From: Megalonaias nervosa | Taxonomy: Eukaryota; Mollusca; Bivalvia; Unionida; Unionidae | DNA: 64,000 nt | Assembly (NCBI GenBank): GCA_016617855.1 | Contig: JAECUM010004381.1 | Span: 1 to 64,000 of the forward strand | Direction of reading: 5' to 3' | In this document: positions 10,148 to 21,302 of the stretch, in pieces | Layout: every line of letters begins with the position of its first letter | Numbering within the stretch: position 1 is the first letter of the stretch | Translations under genes and position numbers: made by a program | The notes under the pieces: model-generated | What the model was told of the DNA's origin: nothing | The model's database searches: none | The model's input: only the letters and a program-made list of their open reading frames with translations

Positions 10148-11692
10148 CATCACTCCCTTGATAACTCGTGCACAACGGGGTCCACAAACGTAGACCACAC
10201 TATAAACGAGGGTGCGAGTTACCAAGGGACCTCCAAAAATTGAAAAAATCGCTCGACATCGAACAGCAGGAGGGGTTAGGGGTTAGGGAACTTCGCTGTT
10301 TAATGACTGAATCCTCATTTTACAATCATGTTGATAATAATTTTTAATAACGTGCTTTTTCTAATGAAGTCATTTGTTATTTGTTTAAATAACATTTATT
10401 TTCAAAATGTCCAACATGTGAAAGATCGTTCCAACTGGTTTCAACAACCATCATGTTTACGTGAAAACATCTGTGTATTACATCACTGCTTTTTTTTTTC
10501 TTGATGAGTCTGGTTCCAGCAGTGGTATTTCATAGTATCCTGCCAAATCGGGAGTCAAAAGAGGAGGGAACTAGACTAACTGTTGATACACCACCAAACA
10601 AGATTCCTTTTGTTCAAAAACAAGCGAAAATAATTTCGTGAGACAATCGTCTATGTCGAATCTCAATTTTTGTACTGTTCAGTTAGTACAGTATTGATAT
10701 CGTGATTTCATTGGAAGTAATAATGAAACTTCTTATCATCCTTGAGGATATCTCTAAGTGCCAGTTCAACAATTCTCTGAAACTCACTTGCCCACAATGA
10801 TCTGTATCTGAAACCAAGCTCTTTATTTTACGAAGTATTCATTTCGCTTGGTTGCCTTGCTATCTTTGATCACAGTTACCAATGAGTCGGTTAATTTAAG
10901 GTAGTTTATGTTACATAAACAATAACATTTATAACAGTGTTCGATTGATCAAATGAAGTGAGTTCACTCGACATTTGAACGGGACAGCTAGATTTTAAGT
11001 TTGTAGGATTTTTGTTCCTTTTAACTTTTCTTTTATTCCACCTCCTTTATTTGATTCAAAAGACATAATTAACGTGACGATACAAAGGAGGCCAGCTTTT
11101 AATTCAGTGCAACAATACAACAGATATTTCCGCAAGTCAGTTACCAAAATATGGTCAGCACCTAATTAGGTTCTCAGAGAAACACTCGCGGACATAGCTG
11201 TTACAGTAGATTGACACATTTTACGTTTAATTACAAGAGGACACATTGCGTTTATGATGATTACACTTAAAAAGAACTAAAAGATAGAACTAGAACACAA
11301 ATTTCACTTTATAAAAAAATTATTTAATTTGTATTTATTTATTAATGTACTGCCTTCACTCAGCATAAGTGACATTTTCATTGATCGAAATTTCCTTACA
11401 TATCGTTAATTGTGGTGTACTAGGAATGTTGCTTGGAAAGAAAATGTAAAAAATTGTATGACTTATTTTTAAATTTGACATTTCATACTTTTGAGTAAAA
11501 TTTCCAGGTCCTATCTATCGTTTTCGACAATAAAATGAGTGATGTATCAAAGTTTTTGTTACTAATTTTGATCGTGATTTTCTTCAAGTTCAATAAATAG
11601 GGATCAATTTTTGGGATATTTTCTGCTTTAAAAATGGGATCCATGCCTGACCTCATGTTATAAGCAGGTTTGCGAGTTATCAGGGTGTGGTG
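10148..11692. mobile_element. 1.5-kb element with terminal inverted repeats flanked by TA
   Basis: The left end, CATCACTCCCTTGATAACTC (10148 on), matches the reverse complement of the right end, CACCACACCCTGATAACTCG (reading back from 11692), with one indel. Both ends abut TA, as expected for a TA-targeting DNA transposon. A second inverted copy of the motif lies near 10205-10232. No transposase is visible. A 40-codon minus-strand open stretch (10708-10827) may be a relic or captured exon. Confidence 0.6.
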
Positions 11693-12535
11693 TAATATAG
11701 TGTTGCATTTATTTTGGATATGGATACTCCATTAGCTTGCTAACTAGAAAATCAAACTATGACTTCCATTAAAAAAAAAAAAAATGCATGCAGCTTGAAG
11801 ATCAGATATGAAGAAAATATTCAGAGAGTAATTTTCCTTGCTTTTTCTAGAACATGATGTGAAAATTAAAAATATACATTAGTAAAATTTACTCCTGGTT
11901 GAATTCTCATAATTTACCACTAGGATTAATAGAGAGTTAGAGTGTCAAAAATTGCTAAGTGCATCACCTTCCATTAACTTGGGCTCAGTTACTGTTATGT
12001 GCAGTGTCATTCCAGAACGAGTGAAGCAACCATTATTGTGGATGTGTATTAATTGAACAATCACTGCTTGCCAAGTAGAATTGAGGGTTTTTTTGTGCAG
12101 CATATGGTCACAATTTGTGATCAATAGCAGTAAAAAGAGGCAGTTAGTTTTTAACTTCTAAAGTAAGAAAGTTGCAGAAAATATTGATATACCTATATGA
12201 CTATGTTCACTGGGAAAGCATTGCTACTGCTCATTCTGTATTTTCTTGTAAGCATATTACAAGTGATCAAATTGTCACAAATCCTTACAAATGTTGTAAA
12301 AAGATATAAACAGTGAATGGGGTAAAAAGAGAGGGAAAATTAGAAGAATCTTGAAAAAGAAGTCATCTCTTTTCATAATCACAAAGAACAGTTATTTTCA
12401 AAGACCAGAGACAGAGATTTGATGTACACTATATTTAAATTACAATCCCTATGAAGGCAAGATTGTGAGCTGCATTGCATGCACAGTATTATTTTAATTC
12501 TTCCCATTATTTAAGTTTCTTTTTATTCTATCAAT
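11693..12535. other. Anonymous stretch, nothing recognised
   Basis: AT-rich sequence with an A-run at 11770-11783. There is no supported gene or repeat family. Confidence 0.35.
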
Positions 12536-12540
12536 TGCCA

Positions 12541-12610
12541 CATTGACTTTAATTATAGCATAAATGGTTTCATTTTTGGACTTTAATTATAGCATAAATC
12601 ATTTCATTTT
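12541..12610. repeat. Two-copy 37-bp tandem duplication
   Basis: GACTTTAATTATAGCATAAA appears at about 12545 and 12580, with the following TxxTTTCATTTT also repeated. Confidence 0.85.
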
Positions 12611-12765
12611 CTTAAATTTCCATCACACCAATATTCATTTCATATTCTATTGCGGATTCCTTACACTTATAATAAAATGTGTTAGCAGGCTCATTGTTCT
12701 AATTATACATTACATCTCCATACATATAATGGGCAGGTAATATCTGCACCAACTGGTATGTTGAT

Positions 12766-12970
12766 TACAATGTATACTTGCTTATAAGTCAAGTCCATCT
12801 GCAAACTACACAAACTACCACATAATGCTCCAGTAGATCTGTGTTTATGCAGTTTGTTATGAGTAATCAGTAGAACGTATGACATTGATATCCAACACAT
12901 TATGAGATGGCAGATCATGGTCTATGATATTTGCAGTAGGAGTTGACTTATAAGTGAGTGTTTATGGTAG
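12766..12970. mobile_element. MITE, about 205 bp (family M)
   Basis: The left end ACTTGCTTATAAGTCAAGTC is matched in reverse complement by the right end, GACTTATAAGTGAGTGTTTATGGTAG. The internal part carries CTGTGTTTATGCAGTTTG and TGAGTAATCAGTAG, both found again, partly inverted, in the copy at 17082-17394. There is no coding capacity. The two copies define a non-autonomous inverted-repeat family. Confidence 0.65.
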
Positions 12971-13185
12971 GCTTTTAAACGCAATAATTTGGAAGCATAA
13001 CTGTATTATTGAATCTTATAAGAATTGTAATTATGGGGGTTTTAGGAATTGATGATTAGAAAACATTTTGAAACAGAATCTTTATATCTGACCAAACATT
13101 TTAGCATCAGCAACATAAAGGTTATGCAAATAACTGAATGGTTCCACAGAGAAACTTTGCTGAAATAGGCAGAGTATATTATGTC

Positions 13186-13214
13186 ATAGAGTGTGTGTGT
13201 GTGTGTGTGTCTGT
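13186..13214. repeat. (GT)n/(CTGT)n microsatellite
   Basis: A run of GTGTGT followed by CTGTCTGTCTGT. A short (CA)n tract also occurs at 13431-13450. Confidence 0.85.
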
Positions 13215-13299
13215 CTGTCTGTTCCCTATTTCCCTTTTATAGAGGAATATTAGGCACAGGGAAGGCTGGTAATGTACCATTCATGGTACTCTTTTTTTT

Positions 13300-14488
13300 T
13301 ATTAGACCAGAAGAGCATATCAGATGGTCTTTTTGTCTGTCTTCTATTGTCCGTCATCCATGTGTCTGTTGGCACAAATTCATTATTGCTACTCCTTCTA
13401 TACTACTTGGAGGATTGGTATAAAACTTTACACACACACGCACACACACATTCATTTCATGCTCTTTTTTTTCCTAAATGCAAATGGTACTGCTTAGAAA
13501 TCCAGTATGGCAATGACAGTGGCCATCTTGAAAATCAGGTTACTGCTGCTTTTTCTGATTGGATGGTCATATTGACATGGGATTTTAACTGAAGACTTCT
13601 TAACGTTTGTCCTAATGAAAATTGGGTTGATCAGATGTCAGGTATGGCTAGTACAGTGGCCATCTTGAAAAGTTTGCTATTGCTAATCTCCCTGAATGGA
13701 AATCATAATGACAAAGGGTTTTCATGAAATCTGGTTGGTCTAAATTAAGCTAGTGCTGCTCTAATGGGCAATATGGCAGCAAGAGCAACCATCTTGAAAA
13801 TCTTGTTATCGCTACTCTGCCTGAATGGATGGTCATATCAACATTGTGTTTTTTGCTATAAGACTTCTTATAATACATAGTTGGTGAGTTTATTGGGTGG
13901 TCTGTTGTCTGCCATCTGTCAGTCATCCATCTGTCCATTAGCACAACTTTGTTATCACTTCTCCTAAGCAACCTGGAGGATTGCCATGAAACTTTATTAA
14001 CACATTCATGTTCTAGTTGGTCCTAAATATTGGTCCTAAATGAAAATGGTGTTGATTTGATGTCCAGTATTGCCACCTCAGTGACCATCTTGAAAATCGT
14101 ACATTACTGCTTAATCTCCTGATTGGATGGTTGTATCAACATTGGGATGGTTGTATCAACATTGGGATCTTACTGAAATACTTCCTATAATGTTTAAGTG
14201 GTTTTAAATGAAAATGGTGCAACTCACACATTCAATATGGCCACCACATGGACCATCTGAGTTATCACTGTTTCTTCAGAATGAATGGTTATATCAGCAA
14301 GGTGTTATCGTTAAGAGACTTCTTATGGTGCCTAGTTGGTTGTAAATGGAAATGGTGCTGGCCTGACTTCCAACATGACCATCATGATTTCCTCCTTGAA
14401 AATCTTATCGCTGCTTCTGCTAGACAGCTGGTCACTGTGCTTTCACAATAAGATTTCTTATTATGTCTGGTTGGTTCTAAATGTTAAT
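13300..14488. repeat. Dispersed repeat block F3, ~110-150-bp sub-units
   Basis: Sub-units repeat in the order CTGAATGGATGGTCATATCA, a GGGxTTTTxACTGAAAGACTTCTTAT block, AGTTGGTCCTAAATGAAAATGG, GTCCAATATGGCCACC and CCATCTTGAAAATCTTGTTATC. The first part contains GACCAGAAGAGCATATCAGATGG, shared with 27945-27975. The block continues after the SINE (14740-15010) and the family reappears at 27945-28900, 54880-56520 and 58280-58640. It has no coding potential and its copies are well diverged. Confidence 0.75.
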
Positions 14489-14709
14489 GGGGTCTCAGGT
14501 AGCTGAATAATCAAAGATGCTTGCCTTTACAGATCATTCCCATCTCCCCTCTGTCTGCATGGGTTCAAGTCTTGGCACAACCAATGTGTGTATGTCAAAA
14601 AGGTTTGCCAATAGCATCTTGTGGGTTGGTGGTTCTTTGCAGGGTCTTTCTTCACTAAATATACTAGTCATCATTTGTGGCCTATCAAGTGCTGAAAATA
14701 ACAATAATC
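14489..14709 (+). mobile_element. Family 1 SINE, old copy
   Basis: Recognisable by CCCCTCTGTCTGCATGGGTT, the B-box-derived GGTTCAAGTCTTGG, GTGGGTTGGTGGTTCTTTGC and a decayed AACAATAAT tail. The A-box half is poorly preserved. It lies within the F3 block. CpGs of the young copies are replaced by TG/CA. Confidence 0.75.
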
Positions 14710-15010
14710 TTAAAACATATCAAACTGGACCAAATCTAAATAGAAATGGTGCCAGTCTAATATCCAGCATTTTTACTATGGCATACATCTTGAAAAACAT
14801 ATTATTGTTACTCTTCCACAAAGGAGAATCATATAAAAATGAGATTTTCGCCAGCAGGATTTTTTTATATATTGTTTTGTGGCCCTAAATAAAATTTGTG
14901 CTTTTATGACATCAAATATAGCCACCACAGAAGCTAATTTAAAATTCTTGTTATCACCAAAAAATATCAGATATGGTTTCAACACTCAACAGTTATAAGA
15001 AAGAAATGGT

Positions 15011-16240
15011 CTTTATCTTGAGTTCCTGGAAATTCATTTTGGCCATTAGATGGTCAGTTCCTTGGAGATACTCTTTATTTGTTGCAGAGATATGATGCAC
15101 CTCACATTACATGCTGGTAGTTTCTAGAGTCAAGAATGTGTAGCTATTATGCAGTAACTGGCTTTGTGCTGCAAATGTTGAACAACAGATTTGTTATAAA
15201 ATGAAACCTCATCAAACTGAAACCCATGTGACAGTGAATAGTTTTCTGCTCCCAAATTTCTTCTCCTTTAATAAAATTAACCCAATATCTAAAAACCTCT
15301 CAAAGCAAAAACATATTAATAAATTTAGCCTTGAAGACTATTGGTCTTGAGAGTTTTTGCTGTATCCAAGTCTGAAAATTACTAGTCTATTTTCTGTTTC
15401 CTAAATGTATTGTGCAATATTCCCTTATGAGATTATGAAAATTTTAGTTCTGTATGGACTCTTAGCAAATTAGATTTTTAAATTAAGCCTTTAAGGCTAA
15501 AATTTAGTGGAAAAATGGATAGGTAATATGCTTATTAGGGCCCCATATTGAGATGCAGGATAGTAATAACCTTTTCCATCCATATGTCAGTCTTTCCATC
15601 TGTCTGTCCATTCACCATTCACACTTCTGTATGGCATAAATGTGCAACCTTTACAAAGTAATTGATAGGTGAATTGCCTATTGTACATGTTTTAAAGGTT
15701 TTGTCTTTAAGTACTACGTTTAATTTTAATGGAGTTTTTGCCTCTTTTCCATGAATCATAAATCTCCACTGCAACAGATTGTTGTAACCAGCATAATTTT
15801 GGAACCATTCAACATAGTCAGATGATTGTCTTGAAGCCTATATGTGCCTTTTATGGGTTTTTCTTTGACCACTCCATTTTCCCATTTTATTATGCTTGAT
15901 GATTTTAGAATTGTAGTAATTAGCATACCAGTTATCTTGGAGTTCATCTGGGCATGTAACAAAGTATTTTCATTTTGAGCTGTTTGCTTGAACCTCAACA
16001 TAGCATACACTTTTGAAATCAATGCAGGTATCTGTACTGAAGTATTTGTATCTGTCTGTCCACAATATTTTTAAACTAAACTAAATGTTAAAGTATTTGC
16101 TTTCTTGCAACATAAAAGAAAGGAAAGATAAAATATGAGCCTTTTGTCTTGTTCTAGTAAATCCACAAGAATATATATTCCAAAAACTGAAGTATTTGCA
16201 ATGAAAGAAAAAAAAATCAGTTGTAATAAATGTAATGACT
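15011..16240. other. Anonymous stretch
   Basis: There are fragments reminiscent of F3 (for example TCTGTCTGTCCATTCACCATTCAC near 15600), but nothing else I can name. An 88-codon minus frame (15756-16022) shows no motif. Confidence 0.35.
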
Positions 16241-16243
16241 ATG

Positions 16244-16345
16244 GATCACATTTGACATACTAATGGAACTTCCAGGTAGGTATATAAGGGAGATCACATT
16301 TGACATACTAATGGAACTTCCAGGTAGGTATATAAGGCAGATCAC
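16244..16345. repeat. Two-copy 48-bp tandem duplication with TATATAAGG
   Basis: GATCACATTTGACATACTAA starts at 16244 and 16292 (period 48) and each copy ends GGTAGGTATATAAGG. The two copies differ at one base. The 48-bp unit keeps a plus frame open but this probably has no meaning. It sits 90 bp upstream of a candidate exon. Confidence 0.9.
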
Positions 16346-16431
16346 AGCTTTGCTGTTTGTGTATATTAGATACAAGCATTTTGTAATCTTTGTTTATGGA
16401 CATGGTATTCATGGGATATATCTCATTTCAG

Positions 16432-16516
16432 GGTACAGCCTAGATTGTCCAGTTAATCCTTTTGAGTACCTGCCCCATCGAATTTCTCCAACATCATATC
16501 AGGCTAGAAAAAGAAG
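16432..16516 (+). CDS. Candidate 85-bp internal coding exon, unknown protein
   Basis: The acceptor TATCTCATTTCAG ends at 16431 and the donor AGAAG|GTGAGT starts at 16517. Only one frame is open: GG|TAC AGC ..., reading YSLDCPVNPFEYLPHRIS then ending QARKR. It enters in phase 1 and leaves in phase 2. The composition (Pro, Asp, Glu, Arg, His mixed) is much more protein-like than chance frames nearby. Its exit phase fits the candidate exon at 61802 (and also 24411). I do not recognise the family. Confidence 0.5.
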
Positions 16517-17080
16517 GTGAGTTAACTCTCTTATTATAGTAATTGAAGAAAAAAACAAAAAATATTTTGGTGACAAGTTTGTTTTGTTCTGTTCATTAAG
16601 TATTGCAGTGATAATAAATGCAGTTATTGGTTATCATTAGAATTTGCATGGTTGAAATGTTGAGACTGCAATGTTACATTAATTACAGAAATGCAGATTA
16701 CAGTCAGACTTTTTTCATTAGTTTGAAGACTAATTGAACAGTCAGATACAAATTATTATTAACAAAAGTTGAAAACTTAAGGAAAAAAGTATACCCTATT
16801 CCCAGGTTTGTCTTTTTTACCAGAGATTGGGAAGATGTTGCATATAAATATGCTTTTTTAATGTCCCACTATGACAGTGGTAGGGGTATAAGTACAATGT
16901 ATAGTATATTAACGTCTTAACGTTATCCATCATACCTTTGTTAAGTTTTACATCAAAGTCATTTCAGGCACTGTGGTGAGGTATCACTACTACATAATTA
17001 CATTTCTTGTTTTTAAAGAAGCCTCTTAATACTCTTGTGAGAAACAAAAGTTGCAAAAATCAAATTAAAAAAATGATTAA
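16517..17080. other. Anonymous stretch, probable intron
   Basis: AT-rich, with no repeat or gene recognised. Confidence 0.35.
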
Positions 17081-17081
17081 A

Positions 17082-17394
17082 TACCCAATACTCATTTACA
17101 CATTGAGCCCACCTGCAGGCAACATAGATCATGTTTGGAGCCCACCTGCAGGCAACATAGATCCTGTTCGGAGCCCACCTGCAGGCAACATAGATCCTGT
17201 TCGAGCCCACCTGCAGGCAACATAGACCCTGTTTGGCCATTGCTTAATGTATTGGTAGATCTGGGTCTGTTTTGTTTTACTGATTACTCAAAACAAACTG
17301 CATGGACTTAGATCGTCCAGCACGTGATGAGATCACAGATCTGGGTTTGTGCAGTTTACAGTTGAATGTGAGTTATAAGTGAGTATGTATGGTA
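17082..17394. mobile_element. MITE family M carrying an internal 33-bp minisatellite
   Basis: The left end TACCCAATACTCATTTACAC and the right end, read back from 17394 as TACCATACATACTCACTTAT, form imperfect inverted repeats. The interior (TGATTACTCAAAACAAACTG and GATCTGGGTTTGTGCAGTTT) matches the 12.8-kb copy. Four copies of a 33-bp unit containing GCCCACCTGCAGGCAACATA lie at 17104-17233, just inside the left end. They give an 11-residue repeat on either strand, which is a by-product of unit length. Confidence 0.6.
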
Positions 17395-17399
17395 GATGC

Positions 17400-17929
17400 A
17401 TATAGAGCTGAGTAAACACTGATTACAAGTTTAATTAGGCACTGTTCCACTAAGTCCTTGGCAATTTATTTTTCCCTTCTGAGGGTGTTACTGTTAGTAA
17501 TTAAAGTTTTTTGTTTTATTTGTATTCAAATAACATTTTGTAAGCTACATTTCTGCAGTCTGTGGACTCTTCTCATTTATTCATTTTAACTGTATTGCGA
17601 ATTTTGACATTCTATATGTGGTATGCAGGTCACACACCACTGCTTAATTACATCTATCATAAAAGTCAGTCATCAAGAACTTGGGTTCTTTTATTTTTAG
17701 TAGATAGCTTTCTTTTCTTTAATTTCTTTTCCTTATATTAGCATTTGTAACCTGCTGATATTTTGCCCATTCCTTCATAGTCCCTTGTTTTGTTACTTCC
17801 TTTTTATGATTTATTTTTAGTGAAACACTCATATAAGGTGTCATTCGCTGAATAAATTATATTAGCATAGACTTAGTCCATACTTTACCTGGTGCATTCA
17901 GAGTTTTTTTGTAAATCATTCTTCTTATA
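17400..17929. other. Anonymous stretch
   Basis: No gene or repeat is recognised; T-rich. Confidence 0.35.
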
Positions 17930-20870
17930 GCATCTTTATTTCAGGAACAATGTCTGAGCAATGTGTGGGTAAGTGTGGCCATGTGAAATCTCCTTTGGAC
18001 ACGCTCCCCTCATTTTTTTTATCCTGTACTTGTTGTAAGGTGACAGGAAGCAGTCCATTTTCATAGCTTTGGTCTGATGAGATATAGGATCTTGTGGAGA
18101 GTTATAAACTTTCCCAAGTGAGGAAGAAAGTATCATCTTCAGAGTTTTCCAGGTTCCATTAATCCTAGAAGTTTCTGAGAAGACCTGAGTAATCTTATTT
18201 TGAGGCCTGAGGGAATCAAGAAAGAATACCCAGGTCTCCTCAGAGACTCAAAGAATTAGTGGGCCCCCTCCCAAGGGAAGGTATAAATGAGTGGAGAGTG
18301 AGTTGCACCCTCCTGAATGGGTGGGACAGCACCATCCCCATTTTTTGAGGGCAGATATTACACAGGAAGTACCTTTTATTTTGTTTGGATGGGGAGATCT
18401 TCCAATTCCAAGCTATGCCATTCAGCCTTCATATGCGGAGCCTTTACCAGGGTCATGGGAGTAGTGGCAGCCTATTTAGGGTCATAGGGTATCCCATTTG
18501 TCCAAATATTTGTTGATTGGTTGATGAACAGTGGCAGTCTAGAGTCCATTAGACCAGACCTGTCTCGTTGTGGGTCCATAGTGACCAGGCTTGATCCTCT
18601 ACCAAACTCAGAGTGAAAAATCCATCTCCAGATTTTGTTGATGTGGGATGAAATTTCTCAGACAGGGCTAGCCTGAGTTCCTCCAGACAGCAGATACTGT
18701 CCCTGTTGGAGATGCTTAGAGTAAAGACAGGGTTTGTCATCTCGTCTTTTTCTCTCTGCTGATGACCTTGAAAGTGACAATGGACCTGGTACCCCTAGGC
18801 AGGCTTCACTTAATGTCTGCTCCTGTTTCTACATTAGTGCCTTGGAAACTGCACAGGGACCCCTTGATTGCTCTGATTTCTCTGGGTTGGGATTTCCACT
18901 ACCATGGGAAAATCAGGACCAGTTTCTGGCTGGAATCCCGATTCACCCCTTTGAACCCAGTTCTTAACAGATTTTCCAGATTCAGGGTGGGGAGACAGAG
19001 AAGCTGATTCTTCAGGGTTTATGGTATCAGAAAGAATATGCACTCCACATCAACAATTTGGAAATGATGGCAGTATTTTTTGGCCTTTGTGGGTGCATTC
19101 AGCAAATGAGGGGTTGCTACATGATGGTCTTTGACAACACCTTGATGGTAGCTTACATCAAGAGACAGGAAGCACACATCTTCTCTCTACGTGGAGGTTT
19201 GGAGCCTCCTTTACTGGACAGCTTCAGAAGGAATATCACTTCGAGTATGCCACATTCCCAGCAGGAAGAACATTTTGGCAGACAGTCTGTCAATAAAAGG
19301 AAAGATAGTTCTTCTGGAATGGTCTCTCCACCAATCTGTAGCAGACTTCCTGTTCCATCTTTGGGGAATGCCCTTGTTGGACTTTGTCACCAAGTTGAAC
19401 AACAAACTTCCCTTTTGTTTCCCTTTTGTTTCCCCAGTGCCAGACCAAATGGCCTGGGTGGTGGACACCTTCAGCCTGAAGTGGGATCATCTGTTTGCTT
19501 ATACCTTCCCACCCTTCAGGATAATCCCACAGGTCATTTCACAAAGTCAGGCACTTCATGGCTCAACTGATTTTGATTGCCTCTCAGCAACCCAAGCAAT
19601 CATAGATCAACAATCTTCTTGATCTGCTGGTGGATCATCCCAGGACCTTACCTCAGAGGAGTGACCTTCTGTCACAGCACAGTGGCTCTCATCTTCACAA
19701 CAGCTCACTGATTCTCCACCTTTATGCTTGGCTCATCTAAAACAATCTGTCCAAAAAGGAACGTTTTCAAGCCAAGTTGCCAAGTGCATCATTCAGACCA
19801 GGAGAAGATCAACTGTAAGGTATATGATGTGAAAGGGATATGATGCAAAATGGAAATTCTTTTGTGATTGATTTAGTAGAAAACATGTCAGTCCTAGTTG
19901 TCCCTATGAGCACAGCAGCCAATTTTCTCCTCTTCCTTTATGAAAAGAAACAATGCTCAGATTCTACTGTTAAGTGCTTTAAAGCAGTCCTTTCTAACAT
20001 GCTTAAATTTTCAAAAATCCCTGCCATTGGGACAGATTCCCACTTGGTAGACCTGATCTGGTATTTTGAATTACAGAGATCAGTGTCTTGCTTTCTAATG
20101 CTTAAATTGAATATCTCTTGTGTCATGAAGCCTCTAACCCCCAGTGAACCTTTAGGTGAAACTTCTTTTGAGTATCTTACCCTCAAGATGGTTTTCTTGT
20201 TTGCCTTTAAAAGTATCTGCAATGTGAAGGAGTGAGTTTCACCCTCTATTTATAGAGCAGGGCTGTATCAGGTTCAGTGGGTTCAGTTGTTCACCTTGGT
20301 CAATGAGGTCTTTTAGTGAAATAACAGCTTCTTCAGGTTGCTCCACTCCTGATTGCTGTGCTGGTAATGACCAAGATAGACTTTTTGTCCAGTTAGGGAT
20401 CAGTTTTTGCTTGGCAGTCTCTAAACAGGGAAAGAAGGGTAGGAAACAATTTTTCCTACCCATGAAAGGTTCAGCTGATATTTCAGCTTCCACCATTTCT
20501 AGGTGGAATGCAATAACTATCAAGAGAGCTTACCAGTCCCTTACTGATAGGGACCTATCCTTTATGAAAGTAAATCCCATGAGGTTTGTGGCATTGCTGC
20601 CTCATGGGCCTGTCTAACTCAGTCATCTTTGGAGGATGTGATGAAAGCCACATTTTGGCACTCAAAACTGATGCTATTGCCAGATTCCCTTGCCCCTTCC
20701 AACATGATGTCCCACATTAGGTTCTCTCTCAAATATATGAGGGTCTTTCATGCATGCCAGATGTATGGGATCTCATGTAGAGCTTTTATTCAGTGTTGCA
20801 GAAGATTCTGGTTTACCCTAATGTGAGGACTGAATTTCCATAGTTCGGTTGGGTATTTTCCTCCTTGAAA
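17930..20870 (+). pseudogene. DIRS-type tyrosine-recombinase retrotransposon, decayed
   Basis: In order: a poorly conserved 5' part; reverse transcriptase, with the catalytic box read as IFVDW (18506-18520) where YFDDW is expected; a LGRLHL block (~18795); an RNase H region with VCHIPSRKNILADSLS (~19250); a spacer with FPFVSPVPDQMAWVVD (~19430); then the tyrosine recombinase, with TAANFLLFLYEKKQCSDSTV (~19912) and FELQRSVSCFLMLK (~20067), and its C-terminal half after a gap (GRKQFFLPMKGSADISASTI, ~20450). The recombinase H-x-x-R box reads HEVC (20578-20589). Frames change many times and there are stops, so no protein is made. Terminal repeats were not identified. Confidence 0.85.
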
Positions 20871-21255
20871 AGTACTTACTATTTAATAACAGCATGTAAG
20901 TATTGCATCATTAGTTTTACATACAGCCCCCATACATTTAAATGAAGTTAAGTTTCTTTAAGAAGCATTTGAAAAATCAAATTTTGTATATTTTTCCAGC
21001 TAATCTGCTCATTTACTATTTTGTACACTTATACCTAGAGGTCATGACCCTTAAGTCATTTGCATAGAAAAATATACATAAATTGAAGCAACCACAATCT
21101 AGGTTCATTCACTAGAGCAGAGAAGGGTGTTATATGAGTTTCCCCCATTTCACTGATAGAATCAAGTGTCTGTGAAGAAAACAGCAGTTTTGAACCCCAA
21201 GTCAGATTTGGATTCTGATGGATATATTAAAATAATGATTAATTGATACGAGTCA

Positions 21256-21302
<47 letters not shown>

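Noticed and set aside
10270..10290. Telomere-like GGGGTTAGGGGTTAGGG as an internal telomere relic
   Set aside because: Only about two units, within an inverted-repeat element; too short to support a telomeric origin.
17013..17240. Repeat protein with VACRWAPNRIY units
   Set aside because: It is explained by the 33-bp minisatellite inside a MITE.
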